Assembly: GCA_947034885.2 (NCBI GenBank)
Contig: OX344752.2
Coordinates: forward strand, 18,972,001-19,036,000
Direction of reading: 5' to 3'
Source: Thuidium tamariscinum
Lineage: Eukaryota > Streptophyta > Bryopsida > Hypnales > Thuidiaceae
DNA length: 64,000 nt
Shown here: positions 1 through 11,488 of the stretch, in pieces
Layout: each line of letters opens with the position of its first letter
Numbering within the stretch: position 1 is the stretch's first letter
The notes under the pieces: generated by a model
Seen by the model: the letters and a program-made list of their open reading frames with translations, nothing else
Told to the model about the DNA's origin: nothing
Database searches by the model: none
Position numbers and translations under genes: made by a program

Positions 1-1565
1 TCAAAGTTGAGTACTTCCGATAGTTTCTTCCTTCCATTCGATAGTCAATTCAGTGCCCACGGGAAAATTAGTCACTGGGTCTTTGAAACTCATCTTCTTT
101 CAACTCGGAAGATGAGATTGTAGTATCGTAGGAAGCAAGAAAATTAGTCTCCAACATGAAGATGAGTTTTCAACATTAAAACAGAATGGCTGGCAACTTC
201 AAATGTTGGAAGAGAATAACAACATGGGTAATTTCTGTTCAACAAATGAGACCCGCAGGCAAAGATGAAAGCAAACCCACTTCTGAGGTAAGTTCAGTTC
301 CAAGTCTTTCAACCCAATCTGCCTCCCATGCCATTCTCCTGTCACCAATTAGGAGCACGAAGTGTTTCGAAAGTTGCTTACTTCAAACCTCCAATCCTTT
401 TGGTGCAGAGACTTTCAAATCATTTCATCAAGGCTCCTGACATCCGTCCTGCCTACTGCAGAAGCATACACAGCGCCATCATTCACTCAACTTTTTAGGG
501 TTTTTTCTATTTTTAGGAAGCGTGATCCACGAAGCAGAAAACTCAGCAGTACAGTTCATTCAAGTTGAAGGTGCATGCTCTCTCATTCATCTGTTCGATG
601 GTAACGTCCATTGGTGTCTGTGAGAATGCTGGACTGATGAGCAGCGGCGGCAACTCGAACTTCTTCGCCGAGGCTTGCCTGTGTTCGACCAATGTGAAGC
701 TAGGTTGACCTTGTCTAGCTCCTCGAATTTCAAACATTTCTATTTCTCTCTCAAGAAAAAACAAAACACATTGCTATTCTGGAGCACCTCTCCACCGAAT
801 TCAACGTAACTGGTTCAGTGCATCACAGGCGCAGAATAGTATTTTAACCAACTCCGTTTGAAGTGTTCAGTCTTCCCTATTTTTATGATCGATCGAGTTA
901 CAATTGCTTGATGCTGCTCCCCACAAACTGAAATTAAACTAAAGCGTCCTCCGCTGTCTCTTGAATAATTTGATTTGCAATGGGTTTCCATTTGATTCGA
1001 AAAAAATAAAATAATAATAATTTGATTTGAATGTGTCAATTCATGCCAAGTCCTGGAGTTTGGACAGCATAGAGAGACGGAGAGAGAGAGCTTGGTTGTG
1101 GTAAGTTCTTTGAAAAGGGCAAATTGTTTCATTGTTTTAGCCCAGCTATGTTGCACACAATTGACATGGGAAATACTGGAATGTTCACAAAATTACAGGC
1201 TTCACTCCAACCAAAACATTCTTCAGTTGCAGGAGATGGTACTTGATTCAAGAGATTCTTGTTGATCGAGTTCTTCTCGCGGCCGGCTCCAAGAGGACGT
1301 ACATTGAACAATTCAAAGATGGGATTCCTTTGGTGCCCTCCACGAAGCAAGCCAGCTCATGCATGTCGAAGGATTCATGCAATGTGGAAGGGACACACAC
1401 AATGTCCAACACAAATGCCCTTTGGACACGATTGCCGGCCGTTGAGAAAGGCACTAGAGGTGGCATGAAGACTAAGATAAATACACCCAATTTTGACTCC
1501 GCTTTCTAAAGCCAACTAATGTAGATTATTGCTTAAATTCTATTCCCACTATTCATGAGAGTCTA
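1..1565. other. Unassigned GC-moderate stretch at left edge
   Basis: This region is less AT-rich than the DNA that follows, so it may hold the end of a gene that starts left of the window, but no protein family is recognisable. A frame from about 147 to 256 on + reads as a short hydrophilic, coiled-coil-like peptide after an acceptor-like TTGTAG and then hits a stop. A donor-like GAG|GTAAG lies near 288-292. An open frame at 1243-1509 on + is not recognisable. None of these can be chained into a convincing gene. Confidence 0.3.
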
Positions 1566-1567
1566 TA

Positions 1568-1840
1568 AGGTAGGTACACCCAAAAGCGCCACTTATTCAT
1601 ACTGAGCCTATTTCTTGCTATTAATTAGTTCAAATTTTTATGTAGTCTTGTTGGCAAGTGAAAGCATGTTCCAACGCACCAAAGAATGTAGGATTTGGAT
1701 ACCGTATGCAAAAGTTATTAACAGTCAAAGTTTGTTTCTGAAAGCGCCATCTACAGTCTGTGAACATGACTGATTTCGGAAATATATGTGCACTGTAGAT
1801 GGCACTTTTAGGAACAGGGCGCTTTTGGGTGTACCTACTT
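1568..1840 (+). mobile_element. TA-flanked MITE, family A copy 1 (273 bp)
   Basis: The element starts AGGTAGGTACACCCAAAAGC and ends with the near-perfect reverse complement (GGCGCTTTTGGGTGTACCTACTT). TA flanks both sides (1566-1567 and 1841-1842). A second, inner inverted repeat is visible (GCGCCATCTACAGT near 1744 against ACTGTAGATGGCAC near 1794). The same 273-bp element recurs inverted at 59832-60104. It has no open frame, so it is a non-autonomous inverted-repeat transposon. The TA target site suggests mobilisation by a Tc1/mariner-type transposase, which is an inference. Confidence 0.85.
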
Positions 1841-1842
1841 TA

Positions 1843-2388
1843 GTCAATCTTTAACCTTGAAGCGCTTCGACGCCCATATTCTGAACGATGAACAGAGGGC
1901 TTCGAGGCATTGTTTTCATCCAATTAACTTCGCATTTATCAAATGTAACACTTGAATCTAGAAAAGACAACCTTCCTTAATGACCAAATTCTTTAAATTC
2001 TGGTAAATGATATATATGTATAAAGCCATAAGCCAAAATGTGCAAAAATTCTAAAAAGGATTGAGACATTTCAAGGTTAAAACACCTATTTTGGGAAACT
2101 TGGAAAATTTGTAATTTATCTAAAAATTACAATTTTGCAAAGTCAAGAATTCTTTTTTGACTACCACGAAGTCTTAGCAAAAAAACTTTTCAATTTGATT
2201 ATGAGAACTATCCTAAATTACTTATTTGTGCAATTTTTGGTATAGTTACCTTAGTCATTGTACTATTTCTTTGTGACTATAGTAGAAAGGTTAGGTGGTG
2301 GAAAGCTACCATTCACTCCTATAATGAATGTGAAGTGAGTAGACAAAAAGCATTACTGACAAGGGAAAAGGATGTTTTAAGTGATTTT
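1843..2388. other. AT-rich intergenic DNA
   Basis: No gene, RNA or repeat boundary was recognised here. The stretch separates a family A MITE from a long hairpin. Confidence 0.5.
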
Positions 2389-2542
2389 TTAAGTATAGTC
2401 CTAAACAAAAGATTATAAGTAATGATCTTTGAGGAAGTTTTTAATAAAAAATTACTACAAATAATTGTATTTGTAGTAATGTTTTATTAAAACTTCTTCA
2501 AAGATCATTACTTATAATCTTTTGTTTAGGACTATATTTAAA
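2389..2542. repeat. Long near-perfect hairpin (about 75-bp arms)
   Basis: The sequence from about 2389 to 2462 is the reverse complement, with very few mismatches, of about 2467 to 2542. The loop is only a few bases, around AATTGT at 2463-2468. The arms contain AAGATTATAAGTAATGATC and its complement. The structure may be a foldback transposon or the stem of a small-RNA precursor; sequence alone does not decide. Confidence 0.8.
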
Positions 2543-2624
2543 GAATTTTAGATTATTTTAAAAAATACTTTTGGACTCCACTTTTGGACCCTTATGAATT
2601 TCAAAGTGTTGAATATAAAAGTGC

Positions 2625-3218
2625 TTAATCCCGAAGCACCGTTCACATGAATTAGAAATTACAAAAAAATGGATCACAAAATATGCTATTTTCAATGTAT
2701 TTTGGGAAGTTGTTGCTCCTTGCTTTAAATCTTAAATTTCTTCAAAAAAAATATTTTTAGAGTTTGAACCCAACTAACAAAATGAAGGTAATCTATTCTA
2801 GTATTTTCTCCAATTGAAATTTTGAAAAAAAGCATAATTTGAATATTTTATTGCAATTTGAACTTTATCTGTATTTTCAAAGTCTTCTGGATTGTAATTA
2901 TAGAACAACATGGGAATTGAGTTTACAACATGATGTTTGCCACTAAAATTTCCACACATGATGAAATTCTCAGATTTTTTGAGATAATTTTCTATTTGAT
3001 ATGATTTTTCTTTACTTTTTCTTCAAAAATTCTCAAAAAAATCTATTTTCCTCAAAAAAAAATCTAAAATTTTCAGGAAGTACAGAAGAGATGTAACTTC
3101 ATCTCTAGAAAAAAAATGAAAAAATTTCATGCACATCTAATCCAAAAATGGCAACAAACTGAGTGTTGGGCATAGGGGCATGAAAGCGATGGTTATAGGC
3201 TCGGCATTTAAGGGTTAA
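2625..3218 (-). mobile_element. TTAA-flanked piggyBac-like element, family F copy 1
   Basis: TTAA is present at both ends (2625-2628 and 3215-3218). Read from the right, the terminal repeat begins TTAACCCTTAAATGCCGAGC; the left end begins TTAATCCCGAAGCACCG, an imperfect match. The interior aligns in reverse orientation with 40959-41540, including the motif around the CACAAAATATGCTATTTTCA segment. It has no coding capacity. The TTAA target and CCC-starting termini are the hallmark of the piggyBac superfamily; that assignment is inferred from ends only. Confidence 0.7.
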
Positions 3219-4580
3219 ATTTGACCATACTCTTGTATAAAGAGGTTGTATATTATATGAAAGAATCTAGAAGGGTAGTTTCACAAACAAGTCATGATGT
3301 CTGAGGTGTTGTTATCTTAGTGTGGTTGCTTCTATTATATACCAAATCAAATGCTCTTTATAGATTTAATTGGATTCAAGTTGTACAATTTATGCAACAT
3401 TTGCTTATTGTGGCACCAAAGTTATGACGTTCATCCCAAAATGCTTGATTGTTGATTGTGTATAATAGATACATTCCAAATTGCATTGTATCTAAAAGTG
3501 TCAATTTAGCATGTCTTCACTTTGTCTATATATTGTAAATAAAGATGAATCTATTTTTGAACACCTACCAAAAATCGTATTGATCCTTCATAACTTTTGC
3601 AGAAGATATTCAAACATTGAGTTCTTTTGTATGATTATTGTCATCTCCTTTCATTTTCAACAATAAAATCTTAAAATTTGATCAATCTATTTATCCCATT
3701 AGAACCAACCTAGGATAGTCCAAAGTTTTGTGGCAACAAAAAGCCCCTCCGCCCCCAAGCCCTTGTGCACATTGAACTATACATTGTTTATGAAATTCTA
3801 TGATTCAATTATAATAACAACACTTATACTCAATCATAAATTAAAATGTCACTGAAGGATATTTAAAATGAGAAAAAGATTCTTATAAAATATTTTGTAT
3901 TAATATTTTGAATTGAAGGACCAACATGAACATGAATGCCAAAGGACTACAAATTGATATAACTTACAAATGATTCAAGTACATTTTGCCAAAGAATGTT
4001 GACTATATTGAAGTGGTTTGTATTACATTTGTATAATATAGATTTCAAAAAAGACTCCTTTAGAAATATTTTACAATTGAAATTCTTAAGGATCAAGAGG
4101 ATTTTTCACTTCAAAATCTTATTCCTCTATTCTTCAAAAATGGCCCTTCAAATGTGATTTTCATTAATAAAAATTCACTTTGTTTTAGTAAAAAATATAT
4201 AAATCTTTGAAACCACTTTAGTGAGAGTTTGACATTACAAACTTATGGCAATTTTTTGGCAAAAGTCATTTTATGTACAAATTACAATCCATTTAGAAAT
4301 GACTTTGAATTCTTGATTTTGCATTTTATCAATTAATTGGATTATTTTGATATGTTTATCAGTTTATTTTTATTTTTGGATTTATGTATCTAGAATGATA
4401 AGTGCCCATCCATATAGACTAAACTTATAAGAAAAGAGTCTATAAGTCTTCAAGGCTATGCCTTTGGTATTTGACCGTTTGTTTGGGATCATTTCTTAGA
4501 GTAAATTATGGGTTTAAGAAAAAATCATGTATAAAAAGAGTAAGGTTTTTTGGGAAACATTTTGTAATCTAGTAGGGCAT
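3219..4580. other. AT-rich intergenic DNA
   Basis: Long A/T-rich stretch with short runs and no supported gene or RNA. Nothing beyond decayed sequence was recognised. Confidence 0.5.
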
Positions 4581-4994
4581 TAGAGCATTCCCACGCCTAG
4601 CTGAGTCAAATGGCCCGGCCATGGACTACTTGCCAAGCCATCAAGGAAGCCTGGGCTTGGCCAAAAAAACTTGCCCCACCTCAACGCACCCAATCAGCAT
4701 GGGGAAGCAAACTTTCCGAACTTCAAGGTGCCACCTAGTAGATTCTAATAAGACAAATATTTTTTTTAATTCTAAAGTGCCTTAGAATTTGGAATTTCAT
4801 ACAGAAAGAAATCATACCAAGTTGACTCTTCATTTGATGATCATTTTCCATTTTGCAGAGCCATCAACAAATTTGGCCAACCCAACCTTTTTTTTTGCTT
4901 CGCCGTATGTGCCATAGGGCAATTCAAATGGCTAGGCTTGGCCACTTATCTAGTTTGCGTCATATTTTGCATTGGCATGGGGATGCTTTTAGAA
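4580..4994. mobile_element. Inverted-repeat element (AGCATTCCCACGCC ends)
   Basis: A left end TTAGAGCATTCCCACGCC near 4580 is matched by an inverted right end GGCATGGGGATGCTTTTA ending near 4991. The interior is GC-richer than its surroundings and carries CTAGGCTTGGCC-type motifs, seen again in related form near 55070-55090. Ends and target site are not resolved to the base. Confidence 0.5.
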
Positions 4995-5096
4995 AGTGTA
5001 CTTTTCATGAGAATTCATCCAAGATGGAACTTTGTGCAAGGACAATATTGTGATACTATAAAGTAGTTTACACTTAAAAAGAGCTAAGCATGTCTA

Positions 5097-5256
5097 GAAG
5101 GAAGTTAAATTCTTTGAAACAGTTTTCGGTAAATTTTTGTAGGAAAAAAAATGGAATTGACTTCTAATCCAAGTTGTTTCCTATTTTTTTGACCTTTGTA
5201 GATTTAGTTACAAATGAACCTTTGTGCTAGTGATTGCTTTTAGAGCACCCTACTTT
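5097..5256 (+). repeat. Dispersed repeat R2, copy 1
   Basis: This segment (TTTTCGGTAAATTTTTGTAGG, AAAAAATGGAATTGACTTC, then CCAAGTTGTTTCCTATTTT) aligns with 6745-6960 and with the interior of the 53091-53384 element. Its right end, GCACCCTACTT followed by TA, resembles the AGGTA-type terminus of the window's TA-flanked elements. The left end could not be identified. Confidence 0.55.
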
Positions 5257-6518
5257 AGTTAAGCCAAAGATCAAAATTTACATCATTGATTCTTTTACCA
5301 TAAGTACACTTCTTAGTCATACATCCTTCAACCTCATTCTTATCTTGGCTTTTTTCTTTTTCACTTTTTCTGAAAGTGATGGAATAGCAATCATTTAGAA
5401 TTTGGTGGAGCATTGTATTCCTATATTCATCTACTTTTTGGACCACAAAAGACTTTGCAATTCTATTTGTGCACTTCTTCATCCAAATTCAATGACTTCA
5501 ACCACATTTTAAATAGAAGTGGAAAATTCATAGCAATAAAAGACCAGTAACTTTTATTCAACAAAAAGGGGAAGTTTCTTTTGAAAGTATGGTACAATCT
5601 GACCCCATGGTGCCAATTGCAAAAAGAATTGCAAAGGCTGATTCTTATGGCCACCGCTCCACTCCCATCCTGATGAACTCAAACTGAAGGGATGGTTTGG
5701 CCACCACCCATTGGCTGGATGGGCAGTTGCCCAGTCTTTGGTCAAGGCCGGCCCAATCAGAATTGTACACGCTCCTTCAGGTGCATTTGGGATAATCTAG
5801 AAGCTTACAACCTGTTTCTGCCCACTTAAGGAATTCAGCATAGCTCCTGGATGGGTTCGGTGGGGAAAAAAATTCTTGTATGGGAAAATAGATTTTAGAC
5901 ATATTTGAAATTTTTGAAATTTTTTTCACCCATAAATAAAATTACTATGAATTTTTTTTGTAAAGATTCTGTAAAATCTATTCTAGATATATGACTCCGA
6001 CCATAGACTGGTCAAGAGATCCAAAGGAAATCAACAGCTTGTAATCCATTGTAAGTTAATGGACTGATATTCCCCACCTCCTATGCTCGGAAGTAGAACA
6101 ACCTAGACTCTGGAAATGGAGGGTGATCAGAAAGAGGTCAGCTACTTAATATTCGTCCTTTTAAATTAGCTCATGAGCTACTCAATATTTGCCATTCATC
6201 ATGCCTTGCAACTGAGAGCCTTGCTTTTTAATTATTGCAATGTCTAGAATGGGGACTCAATACTGTTTCCAGAGGTAATTTTTTTCACTATTTTTTTCAC
6301 ATATGGTATCATGATGACAGAAGATCATAAGCATTTGAAATCAATATAGGTGTTCATTTGTTTCCAAAATATATATATATATATATAGGCAATCAATCTA
6401 GTGGAAAGTACTAACTTAAAGCGAAACTGATTATTGTGACAGAAGGTACTATAACTTAATCTCCAACTTGCACTGACTTTGGAATTATGCAAATAGCAAG
6501 GAACATTACAAAATTTTA
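5257..6518. other. Intergenic DNA with a small GC-richer patch
   Basis: Around 5600-5790 the sequence becomes GC-richer (GGCCACC, GGCCGGCCC), which suggests old inserted DNA, but no ends or reading frame are convincing. An (AT)n microsatellite lies at about 6368-6386. No gene was recognised. Confidence 0.45.
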
Positions 6519-6743
6519 AGGTACGGGAGAGGCACCCAATGGCGCACTTGCATCCAATGCCGTCCATTTTTAAGTCAATCGTTCATTCTAGAACAGAAAT
6601 GTAGCGGGATTGTAGACTGCTTATTGTTTTAGGTCAAAAGAAATAAGCCATGTACTGCCTACCTACATTTATAGCGTGAAATGATTATGTGCTATAGAAA
6701 CGGATGGCATTGGGTATAGGTGCACCATTGGGTGCCTCTCCTT
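6519..6743. mobile_element. TA-flanked MITE with long imperfect terminal repeats (225 bp)
   Basis: TA at 6517-6518 and 6744-6745 flanks an element that begins AGGTACGGGAGAGGCACCCA. It ends with the inverse of GGAGAGGCACCCAATGG. The inverted match continues inward through ATCCAATGCCGTCC and its complement GGATGGCATTGGGT. There is no coding sequence. It shares the AGGTA start with other elements in the window but not the interior. Confidence 0.75.
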
Positions 6744-6745
6744 TA

Positions 6746-6960
6746 GGAGGGGCAAAAACTGTCTTGTTGAAATTGAATTTTGGGGAGGTGGAACTCCTTG
6801 AAATATTTTTCAGCAAATTTTCCGTGAAAGATAAGTGGAATTCACATCTAATGCAAGTTGTTTCACATTTTTTGGAGCTTTGTGGAGTTACATATGAATT
6901 TTTGAAGTCAAATCCGCTCAAGCTCTAAGATTGCCAAATGTACACTGTTTGTACTATCTT
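6746..6960 (+). repeat. Dispersed repeat R2, copy 2
   Basis: The sequence GTGGAATTCACATCTAATGC followed by CAAGTTGTTTCACATTTTT aligns with the R2 copies at 5097-5256 and 53110-53310. The 225-bp MITE lies directly to its left, perhaps inserted near the R2 end. An apparent 74-codon open frame here is accounted for by the repeat and is not called as a gene. Confidence 0.55.
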
Positions 6961-7107
6961 GTAAAGATGAAAATGCACATGTACAAGCAACATACATTTG
7001 AAGAGGGGGACAATTTCAAAAGCTTGAGTAGATTTTGAGCCTTCTCCCTAAGAATCAATGTGATGTGGTATTAATGTAATTTTTTCATACTATATTAAGT
7101 GGAATTA

Positions 7108-7248
7108 GAGACCCTATTTGTGTCACTTTTGGTCACAATATTGTCACAAAGTATCACTATAATACATTCAAAAGTTATGAATTTGTACTATGGGCTCATA
7201 ATGGCACAAATAAAGAGGCTATTGAATTGTGACACAAATAGGGTTTCC
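7108..7248. mobile_element. Short TA-flanked inverted-repeat element (141 bp)
   Basis: The left end, GAGACCCTATTTGTGTCAC, is mirrored by GTGACACAAATAGGGTTTCC at the right. TA flanks both sides (7106-7107 and 7249-7250). The interior is AT-rich and non-coding. A fragment with the same ACCCTATTTGTG core occurs near 40684. Confidence 0.7.
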
Positions 7249-7250
7249 TA

Positions 7251-9180
7251 CTTTACTATGACTTTTCTTGTACCTTCATCTAAATTTCATTTAGCTTTGG
7301 CCAAAATCTACCTAAACATTATACAAGTTTGTTTAAGCCCTAAAAGACAAAGGGTGGCTATTTTAGGAGTGGAAAAGTCTAAAACTATCAAATTTCAATG
7401 CATTGTCCAAAATCAAACATTCAAATACTTTTTTTGAATTCCAACCATACAAGAGCAAAATAAATAAATAAATAAATAAGGCAGTCTAAGAAAGAAATTT
7501 CAATCCATTCAACAAAATGAATTGAAAGATTTTAATGATTGAAGTGAAGAAAATGACTTTCATTCTTGCAAAATGGAGGCAAATAGACTTTGAATCCCCT
7601 TGGAGAAAAAAAATTGTTCTATACAAAAATGAGGATTTTCACAAATTATAAGTATAAGATGTTAGATTTATTGATGGAAAATCCTAAAAGAAAATATAGA
7701 GTTTAGCATTCACTAAATCACTTTGCTATGCATAGAGGTTAAAAGAATTAATAATTCACTAGTCTTTTTTTGAGGAATTCTTGTACAATGAAGAAATATC
7801 TTATTTGAATCCAAATACAAAAAAATTAGAGACAAATGTTTGGATTACCTAGAAAAGTTTCAAGAACTTTGACTTCAGAAATTACAACATATTAGGGCTT
7901 GAAGTTAAAAGAAAATGTTTTTTTTATTTCAAAATCACTTCACTATTGATAGCTAATAAAAATTTGACTCCTCTTAAAATGTGATTTTGAAACTATAATT
8001 TGCTTTTGGAGGAACTACAATGTAAGCCATATCCCATTTGATACATACTTTTGAAGTTTCAAAAGTCAATGAGGGTTTTAGTAAAGGATGCCCAAATTGC
8101 CTAAGCTACCCAAAAAGTTTAGAGTAATATACCTTTTGATCTAGGGACCTAATTAGGCAAAATTTAAAAGATTATAATTTATTGGTAAATTTTATATTTA
8201 CACTAAAAATAGATATGTTCACATCTTGTATCAATATTTTTTAAACATTCCACCTAAATTGCCTATGTAAGAACCTACCAAGATTTTACCAAGATTTTAA
8301 ATTGAATGTATATTCAATAGACAATTGTCCTTTACAGTAAATATATATATTGCAATTCCCTCATAAAATCTAAATTTTTTGAAAATTCTAAAATGTAGAT
8401 CTAGCATAATTTATAAAAGGGTTAAATATTTTTGAATAACCTTGAGTGAAGAATTTGCTGAACCATTCTCATTTGCAATAGGGAACAAATCTATATTGTA
8501 CTATACAAGCAAATTACAAAAAATTAATCTACTCCTACAATTGGGTGTTTTTTAAGCTATTTTTAATAAGCATGTGTATTGTTAGACAAATACTTAATTT
8601 TTAATAAATTCATCCATATTTTTCATGGATTTATAAGACTTTATCACCACACTTTTTCTAAGTGTAGTCATTGTGTCTGCAGTTGATGAAAACTATCATA
8701 ATAACAAACTTTTCAACAAAATAAGAACTAAATCATGAATGACTTTTTACTAAACATATTTGATTTAATTAGGTTTAACTTGATTTTTTTAATTCAAATT
8801 CATACAAAAAGACAAAAATACATTTTAGAATTATTGTAAAGCATGCAAAATCCACTTGAAAATTACATTCAAGGTCAAAATAGATTGGCAAAATTTTATA
8901 CCAAATGGTTATTTAATACTACGGAGTATGATTTAAGCTATTTATCACAAGGATATACTATTTAACATTGGTTGTAGTTGTCAAATTCTAGCATTTATAA
9001 TATTGGTAGTGGCAACATTATTAGATTGGGCATCCTATTTTAATGCTATCTAATTATCCACCTATTATAAATTATAGTTTCAACATGATATGAGAAGAAA
9101 CCACCAAAAATTAAATGAGCAACCAAGCTCAAATATATAGATGAAGAGTGGGTGCACAATGGATTTTTTTATTTCATTTT
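7251..9180. other. AT-rich intergenic DNA
   Basis: Only low-complexity A/T-rich sequence is visible, including an (AAAT)n microsatellite at about 7459-7480. No gene, RNA or transposon end was identified. Confidence 0.5.
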
Positions 9181-10515
9181 TTAACCCTCAAATGCCCAAG
9201 GCACCAAAATCTAGTGTTTGCAAAACTTTGAAGTTAAATAAAACCTTATCATATTTCTATTTTTAGATGTTTATATTTGTTGAAACTTCTTTTTGAAGTT
9301 TAGTTTTAGCATCAAAAATCTTATTTTGAAAATGATTGATTGTGATTTTCCTACACAAGATTTTGTGCAAGGGTGTCCATTGCAATCTCAACTTTTCATA
9401 GCGTTGAGAGCTCTTAGAAATGAGCTTTAAATACACTAGATGTTGGAGGAAAAAGCATATTAAAAATTTATTTAAAAAAATTGTAGAGTAGATTTTGAAA
9501 AGCCATAAATTGATTGGAGTTTTGAATGTTAGGCCTATTAACCTCATATTTTTTTGGTGACCAAGTTTTTAGATTTGACATGTGAAAAGAAGATTAGAAG
9601 ACTTCAACTCACTTTTGCAATTTTGACACCTTCCTGATCAAACATTATAATCTTTCAATTCATAAGTGGTATTGTTGTGTGTTTTTTCCATAAGAGGTTT
9701 TTCGGAGGTGTTGGGAGACTATTTCAGCCTCGTACTTCATTTCTGTGAACCAGCCCTGCTGATCAGAATAAAAAAATATTAAAAAAATGAAAAAATGAAA
9801 AAAATGAAAAAACTAAAAAACTAAAAAAATTTAATAATTTTTTTAATTTAATAAAATATTATTATCTGATGTGGCAGTCTCTGTGCCACATCAGATCACT
9901 GTAGATCAGTTGCTGCAGCGAGTTCCCACAGTCCGGGAACTCGCAGTCTCTCAACTATGGAAGAAAACCTCTTATGCCTAAGTAATCTCTAAAGGGGCAA
10001 ACATCCAATACAACACTTGTACCTTGCATTGGACCCTAGACTCATCTAAATCCGTCCCTAAACTGTAGTTAATGTGTTTGTCAAATGCTTGACTCTAATT
10101 TGTTGATGCATATTAAGGACACATACCAAAATCTAATTGGCTCATAGTTGATTTATAGTGTTGGCGTTCACATTTGGGAGCATCTATTGAATAGTTTCAG
10201 TGGTATAAGGAGCCAACACTTTGAAAAATCATAGAAATTACATAAAACATCCAAAAAATCTATTTAAAAAAAATCTATTCATGGTTTTCACTTGCTAACA
10301 TTAGAAACATATCATTTTTAGAATAAGCTTCCTCCAACTATGTTGAATTCCTTATTTTGATAGTTTTGGGTGTTTCCACTATAATGTGTCTAATTTAAAT
10401 TTGTACGATGACCTTTCTAAAAGAATTGATAAAGTTTATCAGAATTTTGGCTTCTAGTTCAATTTAGAACAAATTCCAAGAATCTTACAAAAGTCCTTGG
10501 ACATTTAGGGGTTAA
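9181..10515 (+). mobile_element. TTAA-flanked piggyBac-like element, family E copy 1
   Basis: The left end reads TTAACCCTCAAATGCCCAAG and the right end, reverse-complemented, reads TTAACCCCTAAATGTCCAAG. TTAA is present on both sides (9181-9184 and 10512-10515). The interior is AT-rich and interrupted at 9693-9972 by a separate TA-flanked MITE. A 94-codon frame on - at 9263-9547 is compositionally biased and shows no transposase motif. The very similar termini at 26898-28154 support the same family. Confidence 0.72.
9693..9972 (+). mobile_element. TA-flanked MITE, family B copy 1, nested (280 bp)
   Basis: Ends are AGAGGTTTTTC and GAAAACCTCT, flanked by TA (9691-9692 and 9973-9974). A perfect internal palindrome at about 9864-9896 (ATCTGATGTGGCAG ... 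CACATCAGAT) is conserved in family B copy 2 at 38285-38536. A second small hairpin, CGAGTTCCC/GGGAACTCG, lies at about 9919-9944. The element sits inside the family E element, so it inserted later. Confidence 0.8.
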
Positions 10516-11488
10516 ACTCATGGACAATTTCCATTGAAAGGGGGAAACACAATGGATTTTAAGTCTAAGAAATTTTGAATATTCAGAAAGAAAGCTTAAG
10601 AGCCGGCCACAACCATAGTACCACACGAGTCAAAATATTTAAACCTCCTGTACTGGTGGTTGCAAAAGACAAGTGGAGTACTGTTTGTTTAAAGAGCAGG
10701 ACTGCAAAATCTCATCCAAAAATCGCTTTTCATCCACGAAAACCTGTTAAGCTTCAGGTTTCCGTTGCACATGAGAAGAGCAAGCCGCACGAAGACCACA
10801 CGAAGACCTCCCCCTTCACCCACGAGCAGGGTCTTGGTTTCCGGTCTTGGGAGAGTCTTGGTCAGGGTTGCCATCGCTTTGCATTCCTCTTACGCCATAG
10901 CCAAAGGTTGCTATCGGACTCCGGCCTTCGCTCTTGTGCTTCCTTGTTGTATTCTCGGCCATTCCTCTTCGCCAGGTGATTGTCGGCTATTGGCAATGCC
11001 CCGTGCCGATCTCGTTTGGAATGGGATATTTGTTTATTTACTGCGCGTCGTTTGGTGCAGTTTTTGAAATGGTCCAATGGGAGATGAGAGCTCGCAGGTG
11101 AAGCTTTGACAAGTGTGTCGGGGAGTATCGTGGATTGGTTTTGGTGTTCTGGATCGTGGCGCGCACGCAGGTAGGGCTGCCTTGGTATCTGCAGCGGTGG
11201 AACATGGTTGATTTGAGCTCGGAATGAGCGCTGGAAATGATATTAGGAAGAAGGCCGTACCTAGGGTTACTGTGGAGATCTGATTTGGCGTTAGTTCGGG
11301 AATCCTAGTGCGAGTGTAGTCTGACTCAGTGGATTGGAGAGCAGCGGGAAAATGCTCTCCTGTGAGCTCATTTCGTGTATTTGGGGAGCTACAGCGAAGT
11401 GAGAACCTCTCTAGGGTTCAGGGACTGCAATTTTGTATAGCTTTCGGCCTCGAACTATTTTCTTCTTTCCCCTTTCGTGTATGGGAGT
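10516..11488 (+). promoter_or_regulatory. Promoter and 5' leader region of the formin gene
   Basis: Composition rises sharply in GC from about 10690 onward and stays high to the formin start codon, as expected of promoter and transcribed leader. The transcription start cannot be placed. Donor-like GCAG|GTGAAG (about 11096) and CGCAG|GTAGG (about 11169) sites suggest a leader intron is possible. Open frames here on both strands overlap one another and match no family. Confidence 0.5.

Noticed and set aside
9263..9547. Transposase relic inside the TTAA element
   Set aside because: The 94-codon frame is AT-driven and has no catalytic Asp pattern or other piggyBac motif.
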